From contig NZ_CP025430.1 in assembly GCF_002847445.1 (NCBI RefSeq), forward strand, positions 1,550,001-1,614,000: a stretch of 64,000 nucleotides of DNA, in the 5' to 3' direction. The translations under genes and the position numbers were made by a program. Origin of the DNA: Paracoccus zhejiangensis (lineage in GTDB: Bacteria > Pseudomonadota > Alphaproteobacteria > Rhodobacterales > Rhodobacteraceae). Shown one piece after another: positions 35,707-44,828 of the stretch (the first letter of the stretch is position 1; every line of letters begins with the position of its first letter). The notes beneath the pieces were generated by a model. The model did not search any database and was not told where the DNA came from. It saw nothing but the letters and a program-made list of their open reading frames with translations.

Positions 35707-36082
35707 CTCCGCCATCATCCCTGTTGCGAACACGGACATGCGCCCATCGCGGCGCTGAAATAGTCGTGTTTACAAAGGGCTTTGCCTCCCCCATGCGAAC
35801 CTCCGAGACCGCGCGCCAGGCCCGTTCCGGGCTCTGATCGACGCTCCGTCTCTGTTCGGGCGAACCTCGCCGAATTCGGTTCGGTCGGATTTTTCGGCGT
35901 CTTTCCAATGGCCTGACTTTCAACACCGCCAAAACTTTGCCCATCGTGTCAATCGTCTCCGAGGGGAACAGAGCCGCAACACGCAAGAGGCGCAGCCGGT
36001 GGGTGCGCTGGCCGAGTGGCGCGTAGCGGTGGCGGTGTCCGCCCGTGACGATAGCCGGAAAACCCCGACGACAAAAGGACTT
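35707..36082 (+). repeat. ~375-bp direct repeat, copy B
   Basis: Counterpart of 16442-16816, with matching ends and scattered substitutions throughout. It occupies half of the gene-free stretch 35430-36171; the rest (35430-35706) holds nothing I recognise. Confidence 0.8.
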
Positions 36083-36171
36083 GAATTCTTTAGCGTTACA
36101 GGGTGCGGGGCGGTGACCGACGGCACTTGCAAACCAGCCATCAGCATAGGGAACGATTTTCAGGAGAGTGC

Positions 36172-37104
36172 ATGGGAACAGTCGATATCATCCCCGACAT
36201 CCACGGGCAGATCGCCAAACTACGGGGAGCGCTCGATGCCCTCGGATGGCGGCGGAGTCCGGCGGGCTGGAGCCATCCCGACCCCGAGCGGACCATCGTC
36301 TTTCTGGGCGACTTCATCGACCGCGGACCGGAAAACCGGGCCGTCATTCACCTGGTGCGCGACCTGATCGACAGCGGCAAGGCCCGCGCGATCATGGGCA
36401 ACCACGAGCTTAATGCGCTTCACTTCCACACGGCCCACTCCGAGACCGGCCAGCCCCTCCGCGCTCATTCGGAAAAGAACCTCCGCCAGCACGCAAGCTT
36501 CCTGGCGGAGTTCCCCGTCGGTGCCGGCGAGACCCACGAGGCGCTGGCGTGGATGCGCAGCCTCCCGCTGTTTCTGGAAGCTGAGGGATTCCGCGCCGTG
36601 CATGCCTGCTGGGTCGACCCCACAATCGACCGCGTGCGGGCGCTCACCGACGACGGCGTTCTGTCCGAAGAGCAGTTGATCCGCGCGGCTGACCCTGCCG
36701 ACGAGCTTTTCCACCTTGCCGAGGAAATCACGAAGGGGCCCGAACACCAGCTTCCCGATGGGATTGCATTCCGCGACAAGGACGGCACCCACCGCGATCA
36801 CGTCCGACTGCAATGGTGGAATACGGGGGCCCGGACCTGGCGTGACATCGCAATCTCGGTGCCTGTTCCGGATGATCTGCCCGATGTCCCACTACCGGGA
36901 ACCCTGATGGCGCAGGCCTATCCCGCCGACGAACGCCCCGTCTTCTTCGGTCACTACTGGCTCAGCGGCAATCCGGTCCTGCAGGGCCCGAACACGTTGT
37001 GCCTCGACTATTCCGCCGGCAAGGATGGGCCGCTGGTTACCTACGAACTGCACCCGGGTGCTGAAGGGGTTGCGGCGGCTATGCGTCTCAAATTGCAACT
37101 GTAA
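36172..37104 (+). CDS. Calcineurin-like metallophosphoesterase
   Basis: 310 aa with the PPP-family metal-binding motifs PDIHGQ (near 8-13), GDFIDRGPEN and MGNHE in order, and a late FFGHYWL. It resembles bis(5'-nucleosyl)-tetraphosphatase or protein-phosphatase-like enzymes; substrate is not predictable here. ATG at 36172 with AGGAGAG upstream. It lies inside the island between repeat copy B and attR, so it is likely cargo, although it could be an older resident. Confidence 0.85.
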   Translation: MGTVDIIPDIHGQIAKLRGALDALGWRRSPAGWSHPDPERTIVFLGDFIDRGPENRAVIHLVRDLIDSGKARAIMGNHELNALHFHTAHSETGQPLRAHSEKNLRQHASFLAEFPVGAGETHEALAWMRSLPLFLEAEGFRAVHACWVDPTIDRVRALTDDGVLSEEQLIRAADPADELFHLAEEITKGPEHQLPDGIAFRDKDGTHRDHVRLQWWNTGARTWRDIAISVPVPDDLPDVPLPGTLMAQAYPADERPVFFGHYWLSGNPVLQGPNTLCLDYSAGKDGPLVTYELHPGAEGVAAAMRLKLQL

Positions 37105-37151
37105 TGTTAGTTAGGGTCCGTGGACATTCAGGAATCCCACACTGCCTGCTT

Positions 37152-37263
37152 TCAGATTCAAGCCTCCCAAAGGGAGGTCTGAATGGACGAACCATTGTCA
37201 GACCCCAAGCCCTCGATGCCCCCCGCGGTCATACCGCCGCGGCAATGGCGGCGCAATTTTTAG
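37152..37263 (+). other. Hairpin hiding a ribosome-binding site before a 26-codon frame
   Basis: CCTCCC (37163-37168) pairs with GGGAGG (37172-37177) over an AAA loop, with TCAGA/TCTGA as an outer stem. The GGGAGG is an ideal ribosome-binding site for the ATG at 37183, whose frame MDEPLSDPKPSMPPAV… ends at 37263. GGGTCCGTGGACATTCAG at about 37118 looks like an insertion-sequence end, so this may be the leader of a deleted IS5-type element. A palindrome GGTCTGTCCGACAGACC lies near 37307. No other gene is visible in 37105-37519. Confidence 0.4.
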
Positions 37264-37466
37264 AGGTGCCCAATAGAAGGTCTGGAGGTCACCGCTTGTC
37301 AGCTAGGGTCTGTCCGACAGACCCGGTAGGCATCGCCATGACGTGAAGAAATTGTGGCTATACGACCCCAACCATGTGCGGTAACAGACGCTCGAGAGCA
37401 GCGGCGTATCCCGCATCGCGTCCTAATTTCAGTGACGAGTTGTAGATTTTCGCTATGTTTTCAGAG

Positions 37467-37487
37467 CATAACCCGCAACCGGGCGTT
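37467..37487 (+). repeat. attR, 21-bp direct repeat
   Basis: Exact copy of 6546-6566, ending 32 bases before the thrS start codon and upstream of its GAGGAGG ribosome-binding site. Everything between the two copies is absent from the reconstructed empty site. Confidence 0.85.
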
Positions 37488-37519
37488 CCGTGGGCGCCAA
37501 ACCGACGAGGAGGACTTGC

Positions 37520-39466
37520 ATGTCCCAGATCTCCCTGACCTTCCCCGATGGCAATGCGCGCGACTATCCGGCCGGCATCACCGCCGCCGAAGTGGCTGAA
37601 AGCATTGCGCCCAGCCTCGCCAAGCGCGCCATTTCCGCCAGCCTCGATGGCAAGCATATCGACCTGGCCTGGCCGATCACGTCCAGCGGCACGATCGCCA
37701 TCAACACGATGAAGGACGAGGCCCCGGCGCTGGAACTGATCCGCCACGACTTCGCCCATGTCATGGCGCGGGCGGTGCAGAAGCTGTGGCCCGATACCAA
37801 GGTCACCATCGGCCCGGTCCGCGATTTCGGCTGGTTCTATGATTTCGACCGCGCCGAGCCGTTCACGCCCGAGGATCTGGGCGCGATCGAGGCCGAGATG
37901 AAGCAGATCATCGCCGCCCGTGACCCGGTCCGCACCGAGGTCTGGGACCGCGACCGCGCCATCGCCTATTACAAGGACCAGAACGAGCCCTTCAAGCTCG
38001 AGCTGATAGACCGCATCCCCGAGGGCGAGGATCTGCGGATGTACTGGCATGGCGACTGGCAGGATCTCTGCCGTGGTCCGCATCTGCAGAATACCGGGCA
38101 GCTGCCCGCCGACGCCTTCAAGCTGACCCACCTGGCCGGCGCCTATTGGCTGGGCGATGCCACGCGGCCGATGCTGCAGCGCATCTACGGCGTGGCCTTC
38201 CGCAACCGCGACGACCTCAAGGCGCATCTGACCATGCTGGAAGAGGCCGCCAAGCGCGACCACCGCAAGCAGGGCCGCGAGATGGACCTGTTCCACATGC
38301 AGGAAGAGGCGCCGGGCCAGATCTTCTGGCACCCGAACGGCTGGAACATCTACGTGGCGCTGCAGGATTACATGCGCCGCCGCCAGCGCGCCGGCGGCTA
38401 TGTCGAGGTGAACACGCCGCAGGTGGTCAGCCGCAAGCTGTGGGAAGAAAGCGGTCACTGGGAAAACTACCAGGATCACATGTTCATCGTCGAGGTGGAC
38501 GAGGAACACGCCAAGACCAAGACGGTCAATGCGCTGAAGCCGATGAACTGCCCCTGCCATGTGCAGATCTTCAATGTCGGTTTGAAATCCTATCGCGACC
38601 TGCCTTTGCGCATGGCCGAGTTTGGATCCTGCAACCGTTACGAACCCTCGGGTGCGCTTCACGGCATCATGCGGGTGCGCGGATTCACGCAGGACGATGC
38701 GCATATCTTCTGCACCGAGAATCAAATCGAAGCCGAAACGAAACGGTTTATTGAATTTCTCTCGGCGATTTACCGCGACCTCGGCTTTGACAGTTTCCGG
38801 GTGAAATTCGCCACGCGGCCGGAACACCGCGCCGGCAGCGATGAAACCTGGGACAAGGCGGAATCCGCCCTGCTCTCGGCCACCCGCGCCGCCGGCATCG
38901 AACCCGAGGTCAATCCCGGCGAAGGCGCCTTCTACGGGCCCAAGCTGGAATTCGTGCTGACCGACGCCATCGGCCGCGACTGGCAATGCGGCACGCACCA
39001 GGTCGATTTCGTCCTGCCCGAGCGTCTGGATGCCAGCTATATCGGCGAGGACGGGGCCAAGCACCGCCCGGTCATGCTGCACCGGGCCACGCTTGGCAGC
39101 TTCGAACGCTTCATCGGCATCCTGATCGAGAACTTCGCCGGCAAGCTGCCTTTGTGGCTGGCGCCGCGCCAGGTGGTGGTCGCCTCGATCGTCTCGGACG
39201 CCGATGATTACGTTCACGAGATCGTCGCCCAGTTGCAGGCACGGGGCATCCGGGCCGAGGCCGACACCCGGAACGAGAAGATCAACTACAAGGTGCGGGA
39301 ACATTCCGTAGCGAAAGTTCCTGTAATTCTTGCAATTGGAATGAAAGAGGTCGAGACTCGCACTGTCTCGATGCGCCGGCTGGATAATCAGGGCAGTCAG
39401 AACTTGTCCCTGGAAGAAGTTACAAATCAGCTAGCGTCCGAGGCCACGCCGCCTGACCTGCGCTGA
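37520..39466 (+). CDS. thrS: Threonyl-tRNA synthetase
   Basis: 648-aa class II synthetase that charges tRNA-Thr and edits Ser-tRNA-Thr. Order: TGS domain (1-60), editing domain with [16 protein letters not shown] SAD motifs, catalytic core with Zn ligands in MNCPCHV, motif 2 [15 protein letters not shown], and GTHQVDF, then a C-terminal anticodon-binding domain. The ATG at 37520 has GAGGAGG 7 bases upstream; the frame extends to 37490 only through the att repeat. The island ends 32 bases before the start, so its promoter region has been replaced by island DNA. Confidence 0.96.
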   Translation: MSQISLTFPDGNARDYPAGITAAEVAESIAPSLAKRAISASLDGKHIDLAWPITSSGTIAINTMKDEAPALELIRHDFAHVMARAVQKLWPDTKVTIGPVRDFGWFYDFDRAEPFTPEDLGAIEAEMKQIIAARDPVRTEVWDRDRAIAYYKDQNEPFKLELIDRIPEGEDLRMYWHGDWQDLCRGPHLQNTGQLPADAFKLTHLAGAYWLGDATRPMLQRIYGVAFRNRDDLKAHLTMLEEAAKRDHRKQGREMDLFHMQEEAPGQIFWHPNGWNIYVALQDYMRRRQRAGGYVEVNTPQVVSRKLWEESGHWENYQDHMFIVEVDEEHAKTKTVNALKPMNCPCHVQIFNVGLKSYRDLPLRMAEFGSCNRYEPSGALHGIMRVRGFTQDDAHIFCTENQIEAETKRFIEFLSAIYRDLGFDSFRVKFATRPEHRAGSDETWDKAESALLSATRAAGIEPEVNPGEGAFYGPKLEFVLTDAIGRDWQCGTHQVDFVLPERLDASYIGEDGAKHRPVMLHRATLGSFERFIGILIENFAGKLPLWLAPRQVVVASIVSDADDYVHEIVAQLQARGIRAEADTRNEKINYKVREHSVAKVPVILAIGMKEVETRTVSMRRLDNQGSQNLSLEEVTNQLASEATPPDLR

Positions 39467-39492
39467 ATTGCGCCGAGATGAACAGTTGTTAA

Positions 39493-39514
39493 CGCCGCGA
39501 GGTAACTCGCGGCG
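39493..39514 (+). terminator. Likely terminator of thrS
   Basis: Perfect 9-bp stem CGCCGCGAG/CTCGCGGCG with a GTAA loop, 27 bases past the thrS stop. The following sequence is not T-rich until about 39530. Confidence 0.55.
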
Positions 39515-39678
39515 CCATTATTGCTTGCGTTTTATCACGATTCGTTCATCCTGCGCCCCTGTGAGCGCCTTTCTACCATACCGCCTCCCGTTTGACTGGG
39601 CAGCCGGACGATCGAAAGACTGGCTGCACGGCCTTCGGCAATTTCGCCGGGGGAACACTGAAAAGGAAGAGACGGGTA

Positions 39679-39885
39679 ATGGCTACCGGCACTGTGAAAT
39701 GGTTCAACGCCACCAAGGGTTATGGTTTCATCGCCCCTGATGATGGCGGCAAGGATGTGTTCGTTCATATCTCGGCGGTTGAGCGCGCCGGGTTGAAAGG
39801 ACTGCAGGACAATCAGAAGGTCAATTACGAGCTGCAGGCGGGCCGCGATGGCCGGGCCTCGGCCAGCGATCTTCAGCTGCTCTGA
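39679..39885 (+). CDS. csp: Cold-shock domain protein
   Basis: 68-aa single CSD protein that binds single-stranded RNA/DNA. It has RNP1-like [11 protein letters not shown] and RNP2-like [16 protein letters not shown] precedes the ATG, and a leader of up to ~160 bases separates it from thrS, as is common for thermoregulated csp mRNAs. Followed by a strong terminator. Confidence 0.95.
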   Translation: MATGTVKWFNATKGYGFIAPDDGGKDVFVHISAVERAGLKGLQDNQKVNYELQAGRDGRASASDLQLL

Positions 39886-39911
39886 TCCAAACCAGCCGAA
39901 TTATTCACACT

Positions 39912-39946
39912 GAACGGCCCGCCCCCCCGCGGGCCGTTCGCTTTTG
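39912..39946 (+). terminator. Terminator of the cold-shock gene
   Basis: 11-bp perfect stem GAACGGCCCGC/GCGGGCCGTTC followed by GCTTTT. Confidence 0.85.
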
Positions 39947-40026
39947 GGGGCCTCTGCAGCCCGGTGCATTTGCAGGCCGCGGGAATCTTTGCCAAGGTCG
40001 CGGCGCAGTCAACGGGATGATCACGC

Positions 40027-41493
40027 ATGAACCTGGCCGAACATGTCCTCCGCGCCGGCGCGGCAACGCCTGACAAGCTGGCCTTGTCCGTGGTCGGGCT
40101 TTCGCGGGCCGACCGCTGGTCCTATGCCCGCCTGATCGCGGCGGTGCGCGGTACGGCGACCGGGTTTCTTGAGGCGGGTCTGCGCCCCGGCGACCGGGTG
40201 CTGCTGCGCCTTGGCAATCGCCCCGCTTTCCCCATTGCCTATCTGGGCGCCATCGCTGCCGGCATCGTGCCGGTGCCGACCTCGGCCATGCTGACCGGGC
40301 CCGAGATCACCAAGCTGGCCGCCGAGATCGATCCCGCGCTGGTCGTCGCGGGCGAGGGTGTCGCCTTGCCCGAACATCCGGCCCCGGTCCTGACCGAAGC
40401 CGCGCTGTCAGAATTCGCCACGCTGCCCCCGGCCGAGTTTGCAGAGGGCGATCCCGAACGGCTGGCCTATATCATCTATACCTCGGGCAGTTCCGGCAAA
40501 CCTCGCGCGGTGATGCACGCCCATCGGGCCATTCTGGCCCGGCAGATGATGTTCGAGGGCTGGTACGGGCTGACACCCGCTGACCGGCTGATGCATGGCG
40601 GCGCCTTCAACTGGACCTTCACCCTTGGCACCGGGCTGATGGACCCGTGGACACTGGGCGCCACCGCGCTGATCCCGGCCGAGGGCGTGGCGATCGAGCA
40701 GATCCCGCTGCTGGCGGCACGCCACGGGGCGACCATCCTGGCCGGCGCGCCCGGCATCTTCCGCCGGATGCTGCGCGCGGACTGGGCCACGCCCGCCGCC
40801 CTGCGCCACGGGCTGACGGCGGGCGAGCGGCTGGACCCGGGGCTGCGCGCCGACTGGCGTGCGCGCACCGGCACCGATCTGCACGAGGCGATGGGGGCCT
40901 CGGAACTGTCGACCTTCATCTCGGGCAGCCCGGCCCGCCCCGCGCGCGATGGCACGGCAGGCTTTGCCCAGCCCGGCCGGCGGGTCGTCGTGGTCGATGA
41001 GCAGGGCCAGCCCCTGCCTGCCGGTGAACCCGGCCTGCTGGCGGTCGCGCGAGACGATCCGGGCCTGTTTCTCGGCTATCTGCACCAGCCCGAAGAGACC
41101 GCCGCCCGCTTTCGCGGCGACTGGTTCATTCCCGGCGATCAGGCGCAGATGGATGCGGAAGGCGCCATCACCATGCTGGGCCGGGCCGATGACATCATGA
41201 ATGCCGGCGGCTTCCGCGTCGCCCCGCCCGAGATCGAGGAACTGCTGGCGACCCATCCCGGCGCCGGTGACCTGGCCGCCGCCGAGCTGACCGTCGGCCC
41301 CGGCAGTTCCATCATTGCCGCCTTCTGGACCGGCCCCGCCCCCGAGGCCGAGCTGCGCGAACTGGCACAATCCGCCCTCGCCCGCTACAAGCAGCCGCGC
41401 GAATACATCCATCTCGACGCGCTGCCCCGCACGCCGACCGGAAAGATCAACCGCCGCGCCCTGCGCGACGCCCATAGCAAGGCCCTGTCATGA
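40027..41493 (+). CDS. AMP-dependent acyl/aryl-CoA ligase
   Basis: 488-aa ANL-superfamily enzyme that activates a carboxylic acid to its CoA ester through an acyl-AMP. P-loop YTSGSSGKPRAV lies near residue 156, the GASELS motif near 298, GDQAQMD and GRADDIMNAGG mark the hinge, and PRTPTGKINRRAL carries the catalytic Lys. Similar to benzoate/long-chain CoA ligases, but the substrate is not clear. Its stop overlaps the next gene by ATGA. Confidence 0.88.
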   Translation: MNLAEHVLRAGAATPDKLALSVVGLSRADRWSYARLIAAVRGTATGFLEAGLRPGDRVLLRLGNRPAFPIAYLGAIAAGIVPVPTSAMLTGPEITKLAAEIDPALVVAGEGVALPEHPAPVLTEAALSEFATLPPAEFAEGDPERLAYIIYTSGSSGKPRAVMHAHRAILARQMMFEGWYGLTPADRLMHGGAFNWTFTLGTGLMDPWTLGATALIPAEGVAIEQIPLLAARHGATILAGAPGIFRRMLRADWATPAALRHGLTAGERLDPGLRADWRARTGTDLHEAMGASELSTFISGSPARPARDGTAGFAQPGRRVVVVDEQGQPLPAGEPGLLAVARDDPGLFLGYLHQPEETAARFRGDWFIPGDQAQMDAEGAITMLGRADDIMNAGGFRVAPPEIEELLATHPGAGDLAAAELTVGPGSSIIAAFWTGPAPEAELRELAQSALARYKQPREYIHLDALPRTPTGKINRRALRDAHSKALS

Positions 41494-42134
41494 CCAGCCA
41501 GCCCGTCACCCTCGACATCTTCGCCGATCCCGTCTGCCCCTGGTGCCTGATCGGCAAGGCCGAGCTGGACCGGGCGCTGGAAAGCCGCCCCGATCATCCC
41601 TTCCAGTTGATCTGGCATCCCTTCCGCCTGAACCCGCAATTCCCGCGCGAGGGCATGGACCGGGGTGATTACCTGCGCGCCAAGTTCGGCGACCGTGCCG
41701 CCGAGGTCATGGCTCCAGTGGCCGAACGCGCGGCGGCACTGGGCCTCAACCTCGCCCCGGTGCTGCGCCAGCCCGACACCACCGATGCGCATCGGCTGAT
41801 GCACTGGGCCGGGATCGAGGGCGCGCAGAGCCGGGTCATGTCGGGCCTGCTGAAAGCACATTGGCAGGACAGCCGCGACATCGGTGATGCGGGCGTGCTG
41901 GCAGAGATCGGCGCCAAGGCCGGCATGGACGGCGAGATGCTGGCCCGACTTCTGGCCAGCGATGCCGACCGCGACACCGTGGCCGCGCGCGAGATGCATG
42001 CCCGCGAGCGCGGCATCAACTCGGTCCCCACCTTCATCATCGCCGACCGCCACGCCGTCAGCGGTGCCCAGCCCGCGAGCCTCTGGCAGAATGTCATCGA
42101 CGAGCTGTCCGAGACAGCCCAAAATCCCGGCTGA
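41490..42134 (+). CDS. DsbA-family thiol oxidoreductase, FrnE-like
   Basis: 214 aa with a thioredoxin-fold CPWC active site at FADPVCPWCLIGK and the C-terminal cis-Pro loop NSVPTFIIADRHAVSGAQP typical of FrnE/HCCA-isomerase relatives. No signal peptide, so cytoplasmic. Translationally coupled to the CoA ligase. Confidence 0.88.
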   Translation: MTSQPVTLDIFADPVCPWCLIGKAELDRALESRPDHPFQLIWHPFRLNPQFPREGMDRGDYLRAKFGDRAAEVMAPVAERAAALGLNLAPVLRQPDTTDAHRLMHWAGIEGAQSRVMSGLLKAHWQDSRDIGDAGVLAEIGAKAGMDGEMLARLLASDADRDTVAAREMHARERGINSVPTFIIADRHAVSGAQPASLWQNVIDELSETAQNPG

Positions 42135-42201
42135 CACAACGGGACTTGCAGAATCTGCAATCCGGAAGTAAGTGCCGCGGTCTATCCGAAAGGCGATTGC
42201 C

Positions 42202-43428
42202 ATGGACTCGTCCCATAAAACCCATTTCGAGGCGCATCCGGTCGAACGGCTGCCGCTGCCTGAATTCATCGCGATGCTGGCCTTTCTCTTCGCCACCATC
42301 GCCTTTTCCATCGACGCGATGCTGCCCGCGCTGCCCGAGATCGCGACGGCGCTGACGCCCGACAACGTGAACCGCGCGCAGTTGATCCTGACCTCCTTCG
42401 TGGCGGGCATGGGCATCGGCACGCTGTTTGCCGGCCCGATCTCCGACGCCATCGGCCGCAAGCGGGCGATCACACTCGGCTTCATCATCTATGCCGCCGC
42501 CGCCATCGCCGCGATCTTCGCCAATTCGCTGGAATTCCTGCTCATCTGCCGCTTCGTGCAGGGCCTGGGCGCGGCCGGTCCGCGCATCGTCGGGCTGGCA
42601 CTGGTGCGCGACCTTTATGAGGGCCGCGAGATGGCGCGGATCACCAGCTTCGTCATGATGATCTTCATCATCGTGCCGGCGCTGGCCCCGGCCATGGGCC
42701 AGGGGATCATCTGGTTCGCCGGCTGGCATGGCGTCTTCGGCGCCTTCCTCGTCTTCGCGTTGGTCGGCGGGCTGTGGCTGAACCTGCGCCAGGCCGAGAC
42801 CCTGCCGCCGTCCCGCCGTCGCCCGCTGAAGGTCGCGACGCTGGCCAGCGCCGCGCGCGAGGTGCTGTCGAACCGGCAGGTGATGCTGGCCACGGTCATC
42901 ATGACGCTTGGCTTCGGCCAGATGTTCGGCCTGCTCAGCAGCGCCCAGCAGCTTTTCGGCGAGGCCTATGGGCGCGGCGACCAGTTCCCCGCCTGGTTCG
43001 CGGCCATGGCGCTGATCTCGGGCCTCGGCACGGTGCTGAACGCGGTCTACGTCGTCAAGGTGGGCATGCGCCGCATGGCGAAATGGGCCTATGTCATGCA
43101 GACCATCGTGTCCTCGGTCATGCTGATCCTGTTCGCCGGCGGACTGTTGCCGCCGGGGCTGGAATTCCCGTTCTTCTTCATCTGGGCGGTCAGCGTCTTC
43201 TCGATGGCCGGGGTCACCTTCGGCAACCTGAACGCGCTGGCATTGCAGCAGATGGGCCATATCGCCGGCATGGCGGCCTCGATCGTTGCGGCGATCTCGA
43301 CCATCCTTGCCACGCTGATTGCGGCACCGATCGGGCTTCTGTACAACGGCACGGCGCTGCCGATCATGACGGCAACGCTGATCTGTTCGGGGCTGGCCTG
43401 GCTGTTGATGACCCGGCTAGACGACTAG
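42202..43428 (+). CDS. Bcr/CflA-type MFS drug exporter
   Basis: 408 aa with about 12 hydrophobic segments. The first helix region reads IAFSIDAMLPALPEI, and the loop 2-3 motif GPISDAIGRKRAI is typical of the drug:proton antiporters of the Bcr/CflA group. An ATG at 42202 with AAAGGCGA upstream is preferred over 42172. Its 3' end overlaps the convergent kinase gene by 12 bases. Confidence 0.9.
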   Translation: MDSSHKTHFEAHPVERLPLPEFIAMLAFLFATIAFSIDAMLPALPEIATALTPDNVNRAQLILTSFVAGMGIGTLFAGPISDAIGRKRAITLGFIIYAAAAIAAIFANSLEFLLICRFVQGLGAAGPRIVGLALVRDLYEGREMARITSFVMMIFIIVPALAPAMGQGIIWFAGWHGVFGAFLVFALVGGLWLNLRQAETLPPSRRRPLKVATLASAAREVLSNRQVMLATVIMTLGFGQMFGLLSSAQQLFGEAYGRGDQFPAWFAAMALISGLGTVLNAVYVVKVGMRRMAKWAYVMQTIVSSVMLILFAGGLLPPGLEFPFFFIWAVSVFSMAGVTFGNLNALALQQMGHIAGMAASIVAAISTILATLIAAPIGLLYNGTALPIMTATLICSGLAWLLMTRLDD

Positions 43429-44058
43429 ATCGGCCGGCCGCGACTCGCGGATGACGGTCAGCGCGTTGGTCATGTCATTCTGCAGATGCGCCTCGACATC
43501 CGCGCCATAACCCTGCCAGCGCGCCGTCAGCCGACGGCGCAGCTCGGCCTCGGGCACGTCCAGCATGACCGTCAGGTCATAGCTGGCCGCCCGCCACGGG
43601 TCGCGGTCGAGCAGCAGGTAATTTCCTTCGACCACCACCAGCCGGGTTTCGGCCGCGATCACCCCTGCCCCGGCAATGGCGATTTCGCGGCTGCGGTCGA
43701 AGATCGGAAACACCACCTCGCCACCCGCCCGCACCCGGCCCAGCAGCGCGACGAAGCCCGCCGCATCGAAGGTCTCGGGCGCACCCTTGCGCGCGCGCAA
43801 GCCCCGCGCGTCCAGCACCCGGTCGTCCAGATGAAACCCGTCCATCGGCAGCAAGACCGCCCCCGGCAGACGCGCGACCAGCGCCTCGGCCAGGGTCGAT
43901 TTCCCCGACCCCGGTGCGCCGGCCAGCGCGACGACCGAACGCGGCCCGGGCATCTGCCCGAGCCGCGCCAAGAGCGACTGTCCCTCGCCTTGCTCGAAAT
44001 AATCCGAGGCAAGCCCGAGGGACGGGGGCACCTGCCCCCCGTCCCCCGCCTGCCTCAT
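43417..44058 (-). CDS. frcK: P-loop sugar/nucleoside kinase, FrcK-like
   Basis: 213 aa. Walker A is AGAPGSGKST; LPMDGFHLDD and VVVEGNYLLLD are the motifs of the pantothenate/uridine-kinase-like group. In rhizobial frc operons a kinase of this type (frcK) follows frcA, which is the arrangement here; its real substrate is uncertain. The start overlaps frcA by ATGA. Confidence 0.82.
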   Translation of the reverse strand: MRQAGDGGQVPPSLGLASDYFEQGEGQSLLARLGQMPGPRSVVALAGAPGSGKSTLAEALVARLPGAVLLPMDGFHLDDRVLDARGLRARKGAPETFDAAGFVALLGRVRAGGEVVFPIFDRSREIAIAGAGVIAAETRLVVVEGNYLLLDRDPWRAASYDLTVMLDVPEAELRRRLTARWQGYGADVEAHLQNDMTNALTVIRESRPADLVV

Positions 44059-44828
44059 GCCGCGACCTCTTCCGGGACCTTGGCACCTGTCATGAACGCC
44101 ACCGCATCCGACATCGAGTAATCGTTCGGCCGGATCACCGCCAAGCGCCGGCCAAGCCGGTGGATGTGGATACGGTCCGCCACTTCGAACACATGCGGCA
44201 TGTTGTGGCTGATCAGGATGATCGGAATGCCGCGCGAGCGCACATCGCGGATCAGCTCCAGCACCTTGCGGCTTTCCTTGACCCCCAGCGCCGCCGTCGG
44301 CTCGTCGAGGATCACCACCTTCGAGCCGAAGGCCGCCGCACGCGCCACCGCCACGCCCTGGCGCTGGCCACCCGACAGCGTTTCCACCGCCTGGTTGATG
44401 TTCTGGATGGTCATCAGCCCCAGCTCGTTCAGCTTGGCGCGGGCGAAAGCTTCCATTCGCGGGCGGTCAAGCTGGCGGAACCACTGGCCCATGATGCCGG
44501 GTTTGCGCAGCTCGCGGCCCATGAACATGTTGTCGGCGATGGACAGGGCCGGCGACATGGCCAGCGTCTGGTAGACGCATTCGATGCCATGGGCGCGGGC
44601 GTCGATGGGCGAGCCGAACTGCACCTTCTGGCCTTCCAGCGTGATCTCACCCTCGTCGGGCTGGACCGCGCCGGACAGCGCCTTGATCAGCGAGGACTTG
44701 CCCGCCCCGTTATCGCCGATCACGGCAAGGATCTCGCCCGGCATCAGGTCGAAGTCGCAATGGTCCAGCGCCGTCACCTTGCCATAGCGCTTGACGAGAT
44801 TGCGGGCGTAAAGAATGGGCTCGGTCAT
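44055..44828 (-). CDS. frcA: Sugar ABC transporter ATP-binding protein
   Basis: 257-aa single-NBD ATPase of the CUT2 class. Walker A GDNGAGKSS, signature LSGGQRQGVA, Walker B KVVILDEPTAALG. The ATG at 44828 has AAAGGTGT 6 bases upstream and overlaps the frcC stop; the longer frame to 44903 is not needed. Energises the FrcC permease. Confidence 0.92.
   Translation of the reverse strand: MTEPILYARNLVKRYGKVTALDHCDFDLMPGEILAVIGDNGAGKSSLIKALSGAVQPDEGEITLEGQKVQFGSPIDARAHGIECVYQTLAMSPALSIADNMFMGRELRKPGIMGQWFRQLDRPRMEAFARAKLNELGLMTIQNINQAVETLSGGQRQGVAVARAAAFGSKVVILDEPTAALGVKESRKVLELIRDVRSRGIPIILISHNMPHVFEVADRIHIHRLGRRLAVIRPNDYSMSDAVAFMTGAKVPEEVAA

Larger units (their letters stand above)
6546..37487. 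mobile_element. Integrated genomic island (~30.9 kb) with satellite-like left end and type 3 BREX cargo
   Basis: Bounded by identical 21-bp direct repeats (6546-6566 and 37467-37487). A tyrosine integrase begins about 250 bases inside the left repeat. Contents in order: integrase, small unknown gene, AlpA-like gene, primase-helicase with iterons, IS remnants, tnpR-res, phage tail fragments, the type 3 BREX operon, a second AlpA-like gene and a phosphoesterase. Flanking genes on both sides (hydrolase, thrS) are core genes. Joining the outer sides of the repeats gives a simple divergent hydrolase/thrS spacer. Several internal junctions show that it grew by accretion. Confidence 0.85.

Noticed and set aside
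6818..37104. CRISPR array in the island
   Set aside because: No regularly spaced 25-40-bp repeats were seen; the repeated sequences are iterons, att sites and two long copies.
36172..37104. Phosphoesterase as a ninth BREX gene
   Set aside because: It is on the opposite strand, beyond repeat copy B and the second AlpA-like gene, so no operon link is supported.
37358..39304. 648-codon frame antisense to thrS
   Set aside because: Shadow frame; it crosses the att repeat and has no ribosome-binding site or domain.
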